Shown: in pieces, positions 11,228 through 23,386 of the stretch
Layout: each line of letters begins with the position of its first letter
Numbering within the stretch: the stretch's first letter is position 1
Assembly (NCBI GenBank): GCA_023362775.1
Contig: JALMGJ010000005.1
Span: 66,470,463-66,534,462, forward strand
Direction: 5' to 3'
DNA: 64,000 nt
Source: Charina bottae
Lineage: Eukaryota; Chordata; Lepidosauria; Squamata; Charinaidae
Position numbers and translations under genes: made by a program
The notes under the pieces: generated by a model
What the model was told of the DNA's origin: nothing
Database searches by the model: none
What the model saw: the letters and a program-made list of their open reading frames with translations, nothing else

Positions 11228-12792
11228 ACTTGTCTCTTTCAAACTTAATAATATCAGGGTTATCATTAAAGAACTTACAAATAAAATTTGCAAGAATCAT
11301 ATCCATAAAGTAGAATCAAAACCTGTCAACTTTCAGACAAATTGATACACGTACTTTAACAGTGCCTTTAACAAAGGAGGAGAAGGAAAATAAAACTGCT
11401 GGTTAGTCAGGTGCCATCTAGTAGAGCCTGGCTATTGATGATAGTGCTGTATGGACAAATGCCCTCCGTCTTGACCAGCCCCAAAGCAATTCCAGGACAT
11501 TCCACAGAGATCCCTGATCCTGCTTATCCATTCTTTCCTTCATCCATTGTCTTGTCCTTCTTTTGGCCTTCTCAAGCTTCGTCATTTTTTTCTAACCCAT
11601 CATCATCCCTTGTGAAGAAATATAGACCTGGTCTTGGAAATGGGGAAGGAGTAAGCAAACCATTAAGGGGTAATTTTCAGAAAAGATTACTCAGTCCTGA
11701 GAAAAGGAAAGTGTGAGAAAGAAACACAAAATAACTCTGGCTTGGATTTATTTGGTATAAGATGGGGCAGAAAGAAACTCCGAAAGGCGTTCAGGATTCT
11801 GTTATTCTGTCCTTCAACAATAAAGAGCATTTCAAAAATCCCTGCCATGCCATTTTCTTGATGCTACCTACCTTGAAGGGTTGACATCCCCTCACATCAC
11901 ATGCCCAAAGTATCAGAGTTTTTGCTTACTAATCATCACATCAAGGGAACAGTTCATTTTTATTTTTTCTAAGATTGGTTTTTCTCACAGTCCACAGTAT
12001 TATTAGTAACAGTCTCCAAGTCCATAATTCAAAAGTATTTTATCTTCTTTCTCTTGTGCTTCCTCAATATTTAGGATTATGAGCCATGCATTATCTCTCA
12101 GAAAACCATTGCATTAACTCTTCTGATCTTTGTTGGCATAGAAATACCTTATACTTCATGACATTATCTAAATTTGTCATTGTCTTCCTCCCTTGGATTA
12201 ATCTCCTTTTTGCTTCTCCAGCACATTGTCCATTTTAATCTGAGAAAACAAAAATAGCTATCACCTTCAATTCTTCACTGTCAACTGTGAATTCACTAAG
12301 CATGTTGGTTGATAGTACCTTTATACTCTTAATAGTTAACATCAGCCAAGATTTTTTGCTCTCTAATTTTACTTTCCTAATAAGCTCTTTTAAGTCTTAA
12401 TTATTTTCAGTAACAAAGCAATAATCTTCATATTTTAAATTGTGAATGTTTCAGCCTTCATGTTTGATTCCAGCGGTCATCTCTTCTAATTCCAATTTTT
12501 ATGATATATTCACTGTACATATTAAACAAATTTAAGAACAATTTTCATCTTGTCTCTCCTACTCTGAATCACTCTGTTTCTCAAAACTCAGTTCTTACTG
12601 CAGCTTCTTGTTAATTGGGTATTCCAGTGCCAATTAACCTTAATATGTTCCACACATGATTTTATCTAAAGACTTTGTGGTATTCCAAAAAGTAAAGCTT
12701 TTTCGATATTCTTGCTATCTCCATGATTACTTTATGTTAGTTATCTAATCTCCTGGCCATCTGCTCATAGGCATCCTAAAGATCTTGCTGCT
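11228..12792. other. Unique DNA, no gene seen
   Basis: About 1.5 kb. A 101-codon plus-strand frame at 11411-11716 has no recognisable domain and I do not support it. Confidence 0.5.
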
Positions 12793-12955
12793 ATTGTCAG
12801 AATGATGTAAGCATTATTGCAGTGTTACAACATAAACTCCACCCCTTTTGTACATTTGTGTGATATCATGATCCATACATGAAAAGGGGGTCTTGTATCA
12901 CAATGCTGTGATGCTACTTTGGTCATACTGCCACCTCTTGCCTCCCTCACAGATG
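12793..12955. mobile_element. Palindromic MITE-like element, copy 2 (degenerate)
   Basis: It resembles the 4.6-, 26.0- and 27.8-kb copies in overall plan: two arms meeting at an A/T-rich centre, with 'CTCCACCCCTTTTGTACAT' in the left arm and a matching 'AAGGGGGTCTTGTATCACAA' in the right. Arms have diverged and ends are approximate. Confidence 0.45.
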
Positions 12956-13119
12956 CCGCTGTCCTTACTTGTAATCTTAATTTGGCATTTTTCTTTTCCT
13001 ATCTCTAGTTTCCCTTTGTTTGCTAACTTATTTATTTGTTTCCCTAAGAAATTAGTTGGTTTAGCAATCTGACTATTCTTCTACATCTCCTTTCTTGAAT
13101 ATAGGTATAGGTTTGTTTG

Positions 13120-13262
13120 AATTGTACTGTTGCTGCCAGGGGGTGGGTGTGTAGTGGGTTTTGTATTTGGGCTTTTATTTTTGTAAGCTACCCAGAGTCA
13201 CAGTGAGTGAGTTGGGTGGCCATATAAATCTCTTTAATAAATAAATAATAAATAAATAAATT
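13120..13262 (+). mobile_element. L2-like LINE/SINE 3' tail
   Basis: 'GTAAGCTACCCAGAGTCAC' and 'GGTGGCCATATAAAT' followed by an AATAAATA run. This is the same 3' end seen at 14.4, 16.7, 23.4, 39.1, 45.6 and 56.2 kb. No coding part remains. Confidence 0.7.
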
Positions 13263-13821
13263 CACTGATTTTTTTCCCAGTCTCTAGGACACACCTAACT
13301 TTATTACTTGGCAGAATCAGATGAAATATGGATAGGTAGATAAAGCTTGCTAAATATGACTGAACTCAGGAAACTTTAAGAAAAAACACCCTAATACCTT
13401 TGTGTGTGGGAATGTAAGAGTATGAGGGTAACTTTTGACAAGAGCTGCTCCTAGCAAAGAAAAGCTCAGTTTTTCTGGAAGTGAGGTACAATGCATTATA
13501 CAGTATATAAGGAGAGTCTTAATCTAGGGGGTGGGAGAGAAATATACCTTTCTAGTTTAGTTTGCTTATATCATCTGAAAACTGCCAAAATCTTAACTAT
13601 GCCCCTTGGGAAAAATCTTGCAAACTTCTTCAGAAGGCTATGGGTATGAACTAAGTGTATGAACTATTATTATGAAAAATAAACTGCAATTTAAAGTTTT
13701 GGTTTGGTCCTTTTTTGCTCCATTGGTACCACCATAAAAGAACATTTTATGGACAGAGGTGGTGATGGATGTAGAACTTCAATGATAAAAACACATTTCT
13801 CGAGTTTTTCATTAATTTCTT

Positions 13822-14026
13822 TACTCGCTGAGTTTATATCCTACCTTTCTTCATTCAGAAGCTCAAGGTGGTATACACAGAATTCCGTCTACTAGGTTGG
13901 TTGGGCTGAGAAAGCATGAATGCACAAAGTCATCCAGTGAGCTTCCATGACTTAGAGTAGACTTCAATCTGGATCTCTCTACTCCTACTGCAATACCTTA
14001 ACCAGTACACCACAATGGGTCTCTTC
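13822..14026 (-). mobile_element. Probable tRNA-derived SINE relic
   Basis: The right end, read on the minus strand, carries a head like 'GTGGTGTACTGGTTAAGGTA' (A-box-like). The left end reads like a SINE/LINE tail ('TTTATATCCTACCTTTCTTC', 'AGCTCAAGGTGGTATAC'). It is old and diverged; family not assigned. Confidence 0.5.
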
Positions 14027-14029
14027 ATG

Positions 14030-14567
<538 letters not shown>

Positions 14568-16700
14568 GAACTCTTCTTTTGCATCATTTAGCAATCATGA
14601 GGACATGCTTCAGGTTTTTATGGTTTATTCTTTTCTTGGCAAAGTGTTCTTCATTTCTCCTCCTAACTAATTGTTCTAGTGACACATTCTTAGTATACAT
14701 TAGTTAAGCCTTTTCTTCAGGAACAATATAAAAATGAATAGATTAATTAGATGGTCTAATATGAACAATATTGATATATTTGCCAGCCTAAATATGTGTG
14801 CCAATGTGGTCTGTGACAGACTTGATTTAATTTGTTTTCTGGTTGATTTAGTGCATCCTTCAAAATCTATAGATGTCTGAGGCCACAACTGAATGCACTC
14901 AAGAATATAGGTTTGAAATATGGGTTCTCATCTTCCATTAGTGTTAATGGGAACTAAAATACATGTTCCTGACTCAGCAAAAAAATTTTTTTTCAGAGGC
15001 CTGGCCTGTTTTGTGATTAAAATAGGTTGTAGCAAAAGAGTAGAATAGATACCCCCAAAGCTCACCTTGAGGCTTGTTTTAACACCTTGTGGCATTTGCA
15101 AAAAAATAAATGGAGTTTTAATTTAAGAAACAACAGCTGTTTACAACACAACTGAAATCAGAGCCAATTTGATATTAAATTTTCAGCTGCACTGTTCTAT
15201 AGTGTCAATAGGATCTCCAGGTGACTATTGATGGAACACATGGATAACACATGCAGTGCAGTTTGATCAACAACAAACAAACAAAACACTCAAAATAATA
15301 ATGGCAATACTCATAATTATAACCAAGAATCCATTGTTATATTAGGCACAGTTCCTTTATACTATGCCTCTGTAATGATATGGCCTGGATTGATGGAGGA
15401 GGTAAAGGTGATACATTAAGTGCATTATAAATTAGCATATATATTCTTAAAAGAATCCTGACACTATACACATTGATTAACGGGAGCCAGTTCAGAGACA
15501 TGCCTGACGACCAAACTCCTTAAGCATCCTAACACACGTGCAGGCTGCATAAAAAGATATCTTCTTATGAAGAGTAATCAACCCAGGATGCACACTTGAT
15601 GCTGTAAACAAGTGCAGAACAGCAAGCTAAGTAAAGGAAGGGATTGTGATGATTCCTTCTCAGTGTGCCCCTTCAAACAGGTTTTTTTTTCCAGCAGGGT
15701 TCATGAAATACTTTCTAAGGATGCCCATAAGACACTTAAGAGCATAGACTGACTGTTTCAGTTCTCCATTTACTTCCCATGTGAGCAATGGAAATGAAAC
15801 TGCAACAACATTTAATAAAATAAAAAGTGGGACTTTGTTAAACTGCGCTATGTGTTGAGCATGATTAATGAAAGTGACTCTGTTTATATGCCTTGCAATG
15901 AATAGGTTTCATGAACCTCATCCTTTATTATGCTCACTGGCAGTACAGCTATTAATAGTGCTGGAGCCTAGACTTGTACTCTGAAACATTTTAGACACAA
16001 ATAATAGAAGATTTCCAATTAAAAAAAGATAATCTTCCTTCAGAAGAAGAGCAGTAAGTATTGTGAATAATTTAAAAGCTATGGGGAATATAAAGATTTA
16101 TCAAATTTCTCAAGAAGCAATAAGCTAGAAGTTTTGATTAATGGCTGAGAACTAGAAACAGGATGAATCAAGGACTTTTAAAAACATGATGCATTAATGC
16201 ATTTTTGTTACATTTTTACTTTGCTTCAAATATTCTTTCCACTTCATGAAAAAACTTTTTTTTTAATTAAAATTATTTTGTCAAAGTTTAGGGAGCACAG
16301 TCTATGGACAAGAATCTGCCATGAGATAGGTTAAAATATTTTAATTAGCAAAATATTTAATTGTTATTTATTTCAAAAAGATTTTGTTTTTGCAATATTC
16401 AAAAAGCAACCTTTCAAAGTTTAATTTTTACTGAATTTTATAAAAGCTACAAATCATAACAATTGGCAATAAAACTTATTAATTTCATTCCAAACTAGTC
16501 AATAAGAAACTATATACTTGAAAGAACACTAATTCAAAATGCAGCCTGACAACATGCTGGAAAGTGTTCAGTTGAGTACCTTCAAGGAAACAGCATCTGA
16601 AATGTTTAGTTGTACAAAAATGTAACTACATAGAAATACAGTATTAACACATGCCACTCTCCTATACAAGTATTTGTAGCAATAAGTCACAAAACAATAT
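14568..16700. other. Repeat-poor AT-rich unique DNA
   Basis: About 2.1 kb without recognisable genes or mobile elements. It contains several TTAATTA/ATTTAATT motifs near 16260-16420. This may include conserved non-coding DNA, but that cannot be judged without alignment. Confidence 0.5.
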
Positions 16701-16704
16701 GAGA

Positions 16705-16760
16705 AGTAGAGTCACAAATGTGAGATGGGCGGCTATATAAATTGAATAAATAAAATATTA
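16705..16760 (+). mobile_element. L2-like 3' tail fragment
   Basis: 'GAGTCACAAATGTGAGATGG' followed by 'GCGGCTATATAAATTGAAT' and AATAAA. This is the short terminal piece of the same family as at 14.4 kb. Confidence 0.65.
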
Positions 16761-17940
16761 CTGCTATTTTAAATAGTTTCTGAAGTAGAATTGTCGTAAT
16801 GTATACAACTATGAGTAAATGTAGAGATGGCTTTGACCAAAACCTGCTACCAAAGAACAATACTTCACTGGGTAAAAATCTGCTGGTGTAGTGAACAGAA
16901 TTGGTGCCCTTAATCTTATTTCACTGACACGACCAGAAAACAATTTAAACCAATGCTGTTTTCTCCCTCTTTGTAACATAATCAACTCATTCCACTTCAG
17001 TCCATCTTAAAGCATGAAGAGTTTTCTGGTATATTAGCAATATGCAGTTCACATGTACTTGATATTTTGCTAATATCATCTTGTCAGGTCATGCAGCAAA
17101 ATGTATTTGCAGCTCTGTACAATTTAAGTGCTTTATTTGGCCATTATTGTTAGAAAAAGGTGCTATGTGAAAATATTAACACATTGTCACATTGATTCCC
17201 AATTGCTCTCAGAAGCGGCAGAGAGGAAACAGGCTTACGTTGTAGCAAAACTGATTTACATTTCCATACCATATATGGTGTCATTCCCCCATTCTCTTCC
17301 TTCTCTTCAGATAACCAACCCCAGCCTGCTTATTGATGCTCAGAGATCAAAATAAGATCTTTGGTATAGCCTGGAAAAAAATGAAAAAGCCTGGTTTTAC
17401 AAAGAGCATTTTCTAACAGGTTATCAAACAGATGTTCACATTCTAGCAAAAATGAAAAACCCGATCAGCTGTTTATCTGAATACATAAGACTTCAAACTG
17501 GATAGAGATCTGAGTCATATACTCTAGCTATGATCCCTGCTGTTTCTACTTTCATTGCATTGAGTGAAGAGGAAGAATATACTATACTTATATTCCTTTG
17601 AATGAGAGTACAGCTTTCAGTATAATCTGGGGCTCTTAAAAACACGTTTGCTTGGAGAACTGTGCTCAGGCTCAAACAAATTCATTTACACCTGCTCTGC
17701 AGAATTCCCAGCTGAATGTATGAAGATCAGGAAGACGAAGGGATGGGGTGAGAGTTTTCCCCATTTTTTAAATCCAATTTCAAGTTCTGACCTATTTAGT
17801 CAAACACTCGGCCTCAAAACATTATCGTGTTTGACACATAAGAGCAGAGCTTTTTAAACTCTGCTATGCATGGAGGGGGGAGGAATTTCAACATGAGTAG
17901 TCCTAAAGCTTTTGCTTGTTTCATGTCTTTTTGGTAGGAG
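16761..17940. other. Unique DNA, no gene seen
   Basis: About 1.2 kb. Short open frames at 17128-17355 and 17648-17857 show no domains and are not supported. Confidence 0.5.
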
Positions 17941-17949
17941 CATCTAGAA

Positions 17950-18473
17950 CAGGGGTTCCTAAACTGGGGGTAGTTACAAGGGGATAATGTAGACATATCC
18001 TGGGGGTAATGGAGCAATTTGTAATTGCTTGTGTGTGAGTCAAGGATCCAGTTTGGGACTGCTGTTGCTGAGATGTTTGTGTAAAACAACAGAGTCTGTC
18101 TGTTTGGTTTTTTGTGGGGGTAATAACATTACCTGAGACTGAGAATAGGAGCAATTATCTATAAGGTAGACCAGGCTAAGAATCCACTGCAACATAGGTC
18201 TAAAACTACTTTCATTGGAGCAGCTTTAGTCACAGAAGCTTGTAAGTCTGAATGACTTACCCCCTCCCTCCCTCCCTTTATCTTCATCTTACCTTATCTT
18301 CATGTGAATTAGGGAGGGGGCTTGTCTGAGACATTTTCTCCAGTTAGTTTCTTGGAATGGACTTAAGCCACACTTGTCTGATCATTCCTCACATAGCAGG
18401 TCTTCCTCCTGTCCTTCAAGGCCATTCCCTATACCCTCTACAATAATTGGATCGAACAGATTAAGAACCACTG
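17950..18473. mobile_element. Non-autonomous hAT element, 524 bp
   Basis: It begins CAGGGGTTCCTAAACTGGGG and ends TTAAGAACCACTG, so the termini are CAGKGGTTC-type inverted repeats. It is flanked by ATCTAGAA (17942-17949) and ATCTAGGA (18474-18481), a 7-of-8 match in the size expected for hAT. No transposase frame is present. Confidence 0.85.
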
Positions 18474-18824
18474 ATCTAGGAGTACTCATTCAGGAAGTAA
18501 ATTTCTTCTAATTGTAAAGACCCACATAGCAGAGCAGGAGAAAATAATAGCATACGGACATTCTACATGGTGATGTCCACAAGATTTATAAATGTATTTG
18601 TTTGCATTACATTTTCTAATGAGAGAACTTCTAAACTTCTCAATGGCTCAATAAATGCCCGTAACCTTATATTACAGTATATCAAACATTTCTAGACAGT
18701 TAGGGGCGTTTATACCCATAAACACATTATCTCAGTGATTTCTTGAAAGAAATTTGAGAGAACATCAACACTCTATCCTTTTCTTTATTTTAAAATGCAC
18801 TACATTGATTCTAAAATGCCAGTT

Positions 18825-19822
18825 TGTCCTGTCCTGACTAAGACCCGAAGCAGGGAAGGTGTGAAATAAGTCTTTATTTACAAATAAGGCACACAAATAT
18901 AACTAGAGAAACAAGAGTGTCAGGAGGTGCTCACAGAGTTCATGTGGCTTACGGTGGCTCATTCTCGGTTGGGGCACACGCGGGCAGCCACCATGTGGCT
19001 GCAATACAAGGTTCTGGCACAGAGCGCAGCACGGCGGCAAGGAACTGTTCTGGTGCGAGGCTCTGCGCAGCAGCGGCAAGGCAAGGTTGAAGCTCTAGGC
19101 TTTGTACGAAGGCAAGGCAAGATTCCGGTTTGGGGCTCGGCGCAGCGGTAGCAAGACAAGATTGCGACTCAAGGCTTGGTGCGAAGGCAAGGCAATATTC
19201 CGGCACAAGACTTGGTGTGATGGCAGCAAGATGAGGTTGCGACTCGAGGCTTGGTGCGAAGGCAGGGCAAGATTCCAGCATGACGCTCAGCATGGTGGCA
19301 GCAAGACGAGGTTGCGACTCGAGGCTTGGTGCGAAGGCAGGGCAAGATTCCAGCATGGGGCTCGGCACAGCAGCAAGACAGGGCTCAGTCATGAGGCTCG
19401 GCTGATCAGCGAGGAAGGACTCTAGCGCGAAGCTGGGATGAGCTGGGAAGCAGGGCTCTGGCGTGGCAACATGGCTAGGTCCAGGCGGAGGTACTGGCGC
19501 GGTGACAAAATCTCGATTCACTTCAGAATGTGGTATGGAATGTGAACAGTTGTCTCCGGCAATGGTTGCCTGCTGCGCTTGCCTTTATCTTTTTGTGCTG
19601 TTTGTGAGCAGGGACCAATTGCGCCTCGCATTGCTCTGCCCGCCTTTCCCACCTCTGTTCTTGCGCACTAATAGGTGGAGGTGAGTCTCCTTCTGGGCTG
19701 CCTCCAATCAGCTGTTTTTGAGCTGATTCAAAATTCGCCCCATACTCTCCTTTCCCGCTTCGAATGCTAACGACCCTTCTATTTCGAAATCGGACTCATC
19801 GGACTCAGCCTCCATCCTGACA
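18825..19822 (-). mobile_element. Solo LTR, 998 bp, with internal VNTR
   Basis: TG...CA termini, with both strands beginning TGTC (plus TGTCCTG, minus TGTCAGG), lie inside the 5-bp duplication CAGTT (18820-18824, 19823-19827). The minus strand holds an AATAAAGACTTATTTCACAC polyadenylation/R-like block about 50 bp from its 3' end, which sets orientation. The middle (about 19090-19400) is a GC-rich tandem repeat of roughly 50-65 bp units rich in 'GCGACTCGAGGCTTGGTGCG'. The repeat keeps a 190-codon minus-strand frame open (18949-19521), with reiterated 'LAFAPSLESQ' units. No gag, pol or second LTR is seen. Confidence 0.85.
19090..19400. repeat. VNTR inside the solo LTR
   Basis: Four to five diverged units containing 'GAGGCTTGGTGCGAAGGCA' and 'GCAAGATTCC' alternate with 'GGCAGCAAGACGAGGTTGC'. 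Unit length varies between about 50 and 65 bp. Confidence 0.8.
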
Positions 19823-20041
19823 CAGTTTGATTGTCAGAGTAATCCAGATTCCTGTGTGGGCTGTTGGAGTATATTACAGTTCACACAATATTTTTATTCC
19901 TCTCTGACCCAGGGATGGCTAATAAGATTGTTTGATTCACGCTGTAACTCAAGCATACCTATGTCTATGAAGGTTCTCAGTCATCCAGGTGGAATTGTCT
20001 GTAGCTTGAATCATGTCAACTGGATTTCTATTTTCTTAGTG

Positions 20042-20077
20042 GAAACGTTTCGCTCCTTATCCAAGGAGCTTCTTCAG
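20042..20077 (-). ncRNA. Hammerhead-ribozyme-like motif, PLE left arm
   Basis: On the minus strand: core CTGAAGA (matches CUGANGA), one extra A, a 7-bp stem GCTCCTT/AAGGAGC with a GGAT loop, then GAAAC and an ACGT self-complementary step (GAAACGTTTC). PLE termini are known to carry hammerheads with minimal stem III that act as dimers. The extra A before stem II and weak stem I make activity uncertain. Confidence 0.45.
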
Positions 20078-20174
20078 TCTGAGCAAAGTTGGTAAGGGAA
20101 TCCTAAATATGTTCCTAGGTAGCTGTGTGACCTTACACCTGGGGCTAGGTCATGGTTATATTGAGATGTAATTT

Positions 20175-20870
20175 TTAAGTCCTTTTATCATCTAATGGAG
20201 GGTCGTTAAAATCACCATGCTGCTGTTGAGCTTCTGAAATGGTCTTAATCTTCCTAGGCACAGAAGACAACACGGGGAGGAAGATGGGGGAGAGTTTGTG
20301 CCTGAGGCCCCCACCTCTATTCAAGGAAGGATTTTCCAAGTTGGCATAAATGGATTCCTTGACCCCTCTCTCAAACCACCTATCTTCTCTGTCTAAAATG
20401 TGAACATTAATGTCCTCAAATGAGTGTCCTTTTTCTTTTAGATGAAGATAAACTGCTGACTCTGGTCCTGTGGTGTTATTTCTCTTGTGTTGGGCCATCC
20501 TCCTGTACATAGGTTGTTTGGTTTCTCCAATGTAGAGTTCAGAGCACTCCTCACTGCACTGGATTGCATAAACTACATTGCTTTTCTTATGTTTTGGAGT
20601 TTGATCTTTGGGTTGTACAAGCCTCTGTCTCAGTGTGTTGGTGGGTTTGAAATATACAGGTATGTGGTGTTTGCCAAATATCCGTTTTATCTTTTCAGAC
20701 ACGCCAGCCATGTAGGGAATGACCAGGTTCTTTCGTTTACTCTGAGTCTCAGCCCTATCTGTCGCTGTTTTAGGTCTGGTAGATTTAGATTTGGTGAAGG
20801 CCCAATTTGGATATCCACAGGCCTTCAGGGCTGTTCTCAGGTGCTGATTTTCATTCTTTTTGGAATCCAT
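20175..20870 (-). pseudogene. PLE GIY-YIG endonuclease fragment, left arm (open)
   Basis: A 231-codon open frame without the RT domain. A basic linker comes first. A GIY-YIG nuclease domain follows at about residues 95-200: 'VVYAIQC' and 'SELYIGET' carry the two tyrosine/YIG elements, 'YRRMAQHKR' the catalytic Arg region, 'AVYLHLKEKGHSF' the conserved His, and 'KESIYANLENPSLNRGGG' the metal-binding Glu and Asn-Arg. The paired cysteines 'C-EEC' fit the PLE linker/endonuclease. Family role: nicks target DNA to prime reverse transcription. The methionine at 20870 is simply the first after the arm's 5' truncation, so this is a gene fragment, not a full gene. Confidence 0.9.
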
Positions 20871-20877
20871 GGAGGTG

Positions 20878-21547
20878 AAACCATCCCCACCTCCATGGAT
20901 TCCAAAAAGAATGAAAATTTGCCTTCACCAAATCTAAATCTACCAGACCTAAAACAGCGACAGATAGGGCTGAGACTCAGAGTAAACGAAAGAACCTGGT
21001 CATTCCCTACATGGCTGGCGTGTCTGAAAAGATAAAACGGATATTTGGCAAACACCACATACCTGTATATTTCAAACCCACCAACACACTGAGACAGAGG
21101 CTTGTACACCCCAAAGATCAAACTCCAAAACATAAGAAAAGCAATGTAGTTTATGCAATCCAGTGCAGTGAGGAGTGCTCTGAACTCTACATTGGAAAAA
21201 CCAAACAACCTATGTACAGGAGGATGGCCCAACACAGGAGAAATAACACCACAGGACCAGAGTCAGCAGTTTATCTTCATCTAAAAGAAAAAGGACACTC
21301 ATTTGAGGACATTAATGTTCACATTTTAGACAGAGAAGATAGGTGGTTTGAGAGAGGGGTCAAGGAATCCATTTATGCCAACTTGGAAAATCCTTCCTTG
21401 AATAGAGGTGGGGGCCTCAGGCACAAACTCTCCCCCATCTTCCTCCCCGTGTTGTCTTCTGTGCCTAGGAAGATTAAGACCATTTCAGAAGCTCAACAGC
21501 AGCATGGTGATTTTAACGACCCTCCATTAGATGATAAAAGGACTTAA
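20878..21547 (+). pseudogene. PLE GIY-YIG endonuclease fragment, right arm (frameshifted)
   Basis: A mirror copy of the left-arm coding sequence. The same start region is present at 20900, but a 43-bp deletion relative to the left arm just after 'AATGAAAAT' (about 20920) breaks the frame. The nuclease part is open again at 21011-21547 (178 codons), with 'VVYAIQC', 'LYIGKT', 'YRRMAQHRR', 'LHLKEKGHSF' and 'KESIYANLENPS'. Only a few substitutions separate the two arms, so the duplication is young or the arms have been homogenised. Confidence 0.88.
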
Positions 21548-21644
21548 AAATTACATCTCAATATAACCATGACCTAGCCCCAGGTGTAAGGTCACACAGC
21601 TACCTAGGAACATATTTAGGATTCCCTTACCAACTTTGCTCAGA

Positions 21645-21680
21645 CTGAAGAAGCTCCTTGGATAAGGAGCGAAACGTTTC
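21645..21680 (+). ncRNA. Hammerhead-ribozyme-like motif, PLE right arm
   Basis: Same core, stem II and GAAACGTTTC as the left arm, on the opposite strand. Both lie near the outer ends of the inverted unit. Confidence 0.45.
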
Positions 21681-21736
21681 CACTAAGAAAATAGAAATCC
21701 AGTTGACATGATTCAAGCTACAGTCAAGCATACCTA

Positions 21737-23280
21737 ATTTGCTCTTCCCAAGTTATTTATGGTCCAGAAATAAGTTATTTGCCAAAATTTGCATTTTTCT
21801 AATTTTATGATGCAGTTCCGTTCCCAAAAATGTGCCAGTGGGGCAAAATGCACAGGAAAAAAAAGAGATAAGGAATGTTATGTTACCAAATTACAATTAG
21901 ACAGAACTAAATTAAGTGTGGAAAACTAGAAACTGATTGAAATTAATCATGACTGAAACTTGATTCTCTCACTCCTACTTGGAACCTGCTGTGATGGTTA
22001 TTTTAATAATTGAAAGAAATACTTTCTTTCATATATTCTGCAAATGCAACTTTGGTTTTCTCTTGTAATAACAGTGCCTGGACAAAAGGCAGTTTGATGT
22101 CCTCATGCTTTGGACTGTATTTCACTAAGCTTTAGCCAATACTGATCAGGCATTATAAGAGTTGTGGTCCAAAACTGCTAGAAGGAGAGGTTTCAATAAC
22201 ACCACTTTGCTTCTCTTGTCTATAAATAGAGAATACCATTTCTCCCATAGTCAGTAAGAGGGTTGTAGGGAAATCCTTATTTTCAAAGTCCTTATTATCA
22301 AATGCAAGGTGGAAATCAAAGAAAAGTCAGCGCATGAGTATTTTATTATCAGAGCTACTTCAGAAGAAAGTATAGCTTACTTTCCCACTTTCCAGTGATT
22401 TATTGTTATTTGGATAGGTAGTGAAGACTAAGCCTAGTAATAATCCTTATATAGTATATAAGATCTCTCCACTACCCCACAAAAGGCACTATGACTGGGG
22501 CAACCTAAGATGAAAGGGGTTGCAAGAAACTCTTTGATTTGTGGACAATCATTGAACCCAATGTTTCACCTTTCAACGAAATCCGAGCACACAGCTGTCC
22601 ATTCCAGCTAGATGAAAAGATATTCAGGATGATCTTGTGCCTGTTCATTAAGTTTTAAATGAATGTTATGCACACCTTTAATAACTACAAGAAAATATAT
22701 ATGTGGTTGAAAGTATAGAAACAATTAGATGACATATACAAAAGCTGGAAGCAAGGTCCTGAAGAGAGAGTTGTGTGTCCCATGGGCTACGCTTTGTCTG
22801 AAGCTTCCTACCTACCTTTTGGTGAGGTGGAGAGTGCTTGTCTTGGCCAGCATTGATGAAAAATTCATCTACTGGTCACGTTTATGACTGTGGGCACTTC
22901 TTCCTTCTTACCTCAGGAGCAAAGTGTCTTTGGTTGATGTATAATAGAGTAATTTCACCACTTTGATGTATCATTGTATTATATAACCATATTATCATTA
23001 TCTAGGTTGTCGGGAACTGATTAGGTAAAGTTGCTGATGCAAAACAATACCACTGTTCCTCCTAAATATGTAGAAATTTCAAAAATGGATTCAATTGGAA
23101 GGTGAACATTTCCTCATCCTTACTATCTTAAAAGAAGGCTAGGGAAATATTTCAAAAAAATGTTGCAGAGGAATCCTTGAAGTTATTGAGCTGAAACTTT
23201 GCAGGACTAACTTCCTCCAAGGCATTTATCATCCCTGCTAGTTTCATTCCATTCTGTCAAAAAGTAAAGTATTGGCAGGC
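21737..23280. other. Unique DNA, no gene seen
   Basis: About 1.5 kb without supported features. Confidence 0.5.
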
Positions 23281-23283
23281 TTG

Positions 23284-23386
<103 letters not shown>

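Larger units (their letters stand above)
19962..21723. mobile_element. Head-to-head inverted Penelope-like element unit
   Basis: Two nearly identical copies of a Penelope-like (PLE) 3' end face each other. The left arm (19962-20877) reads on the minus strand and the right arm (20888-21723) on the plus strand, with a spacer of about 10 bp. A perfect 13-bp duplication TCAAGCATACCTA (19949-19961, 21724-21736) encloses the whole unit, so it inserted as one event. Each arm holds the ORF end (linker plus GIY-YIG endonuclease) and then a terminal sequence with a hammerhead-like motif. The reverse transcriptase is absent. The arms differ by a 43-bp deletion in the right arm near 20919 and by extra terminal sequence (about 37 bp) on the left. 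Confidence 0.92.

Noticed and set aside
18949..19521. 190-codon frame as a host gene
   Set aside because: It lies wholly inside a solo LTR and consists of VNTR units; kept as a finding about the LTR, not as a gene.
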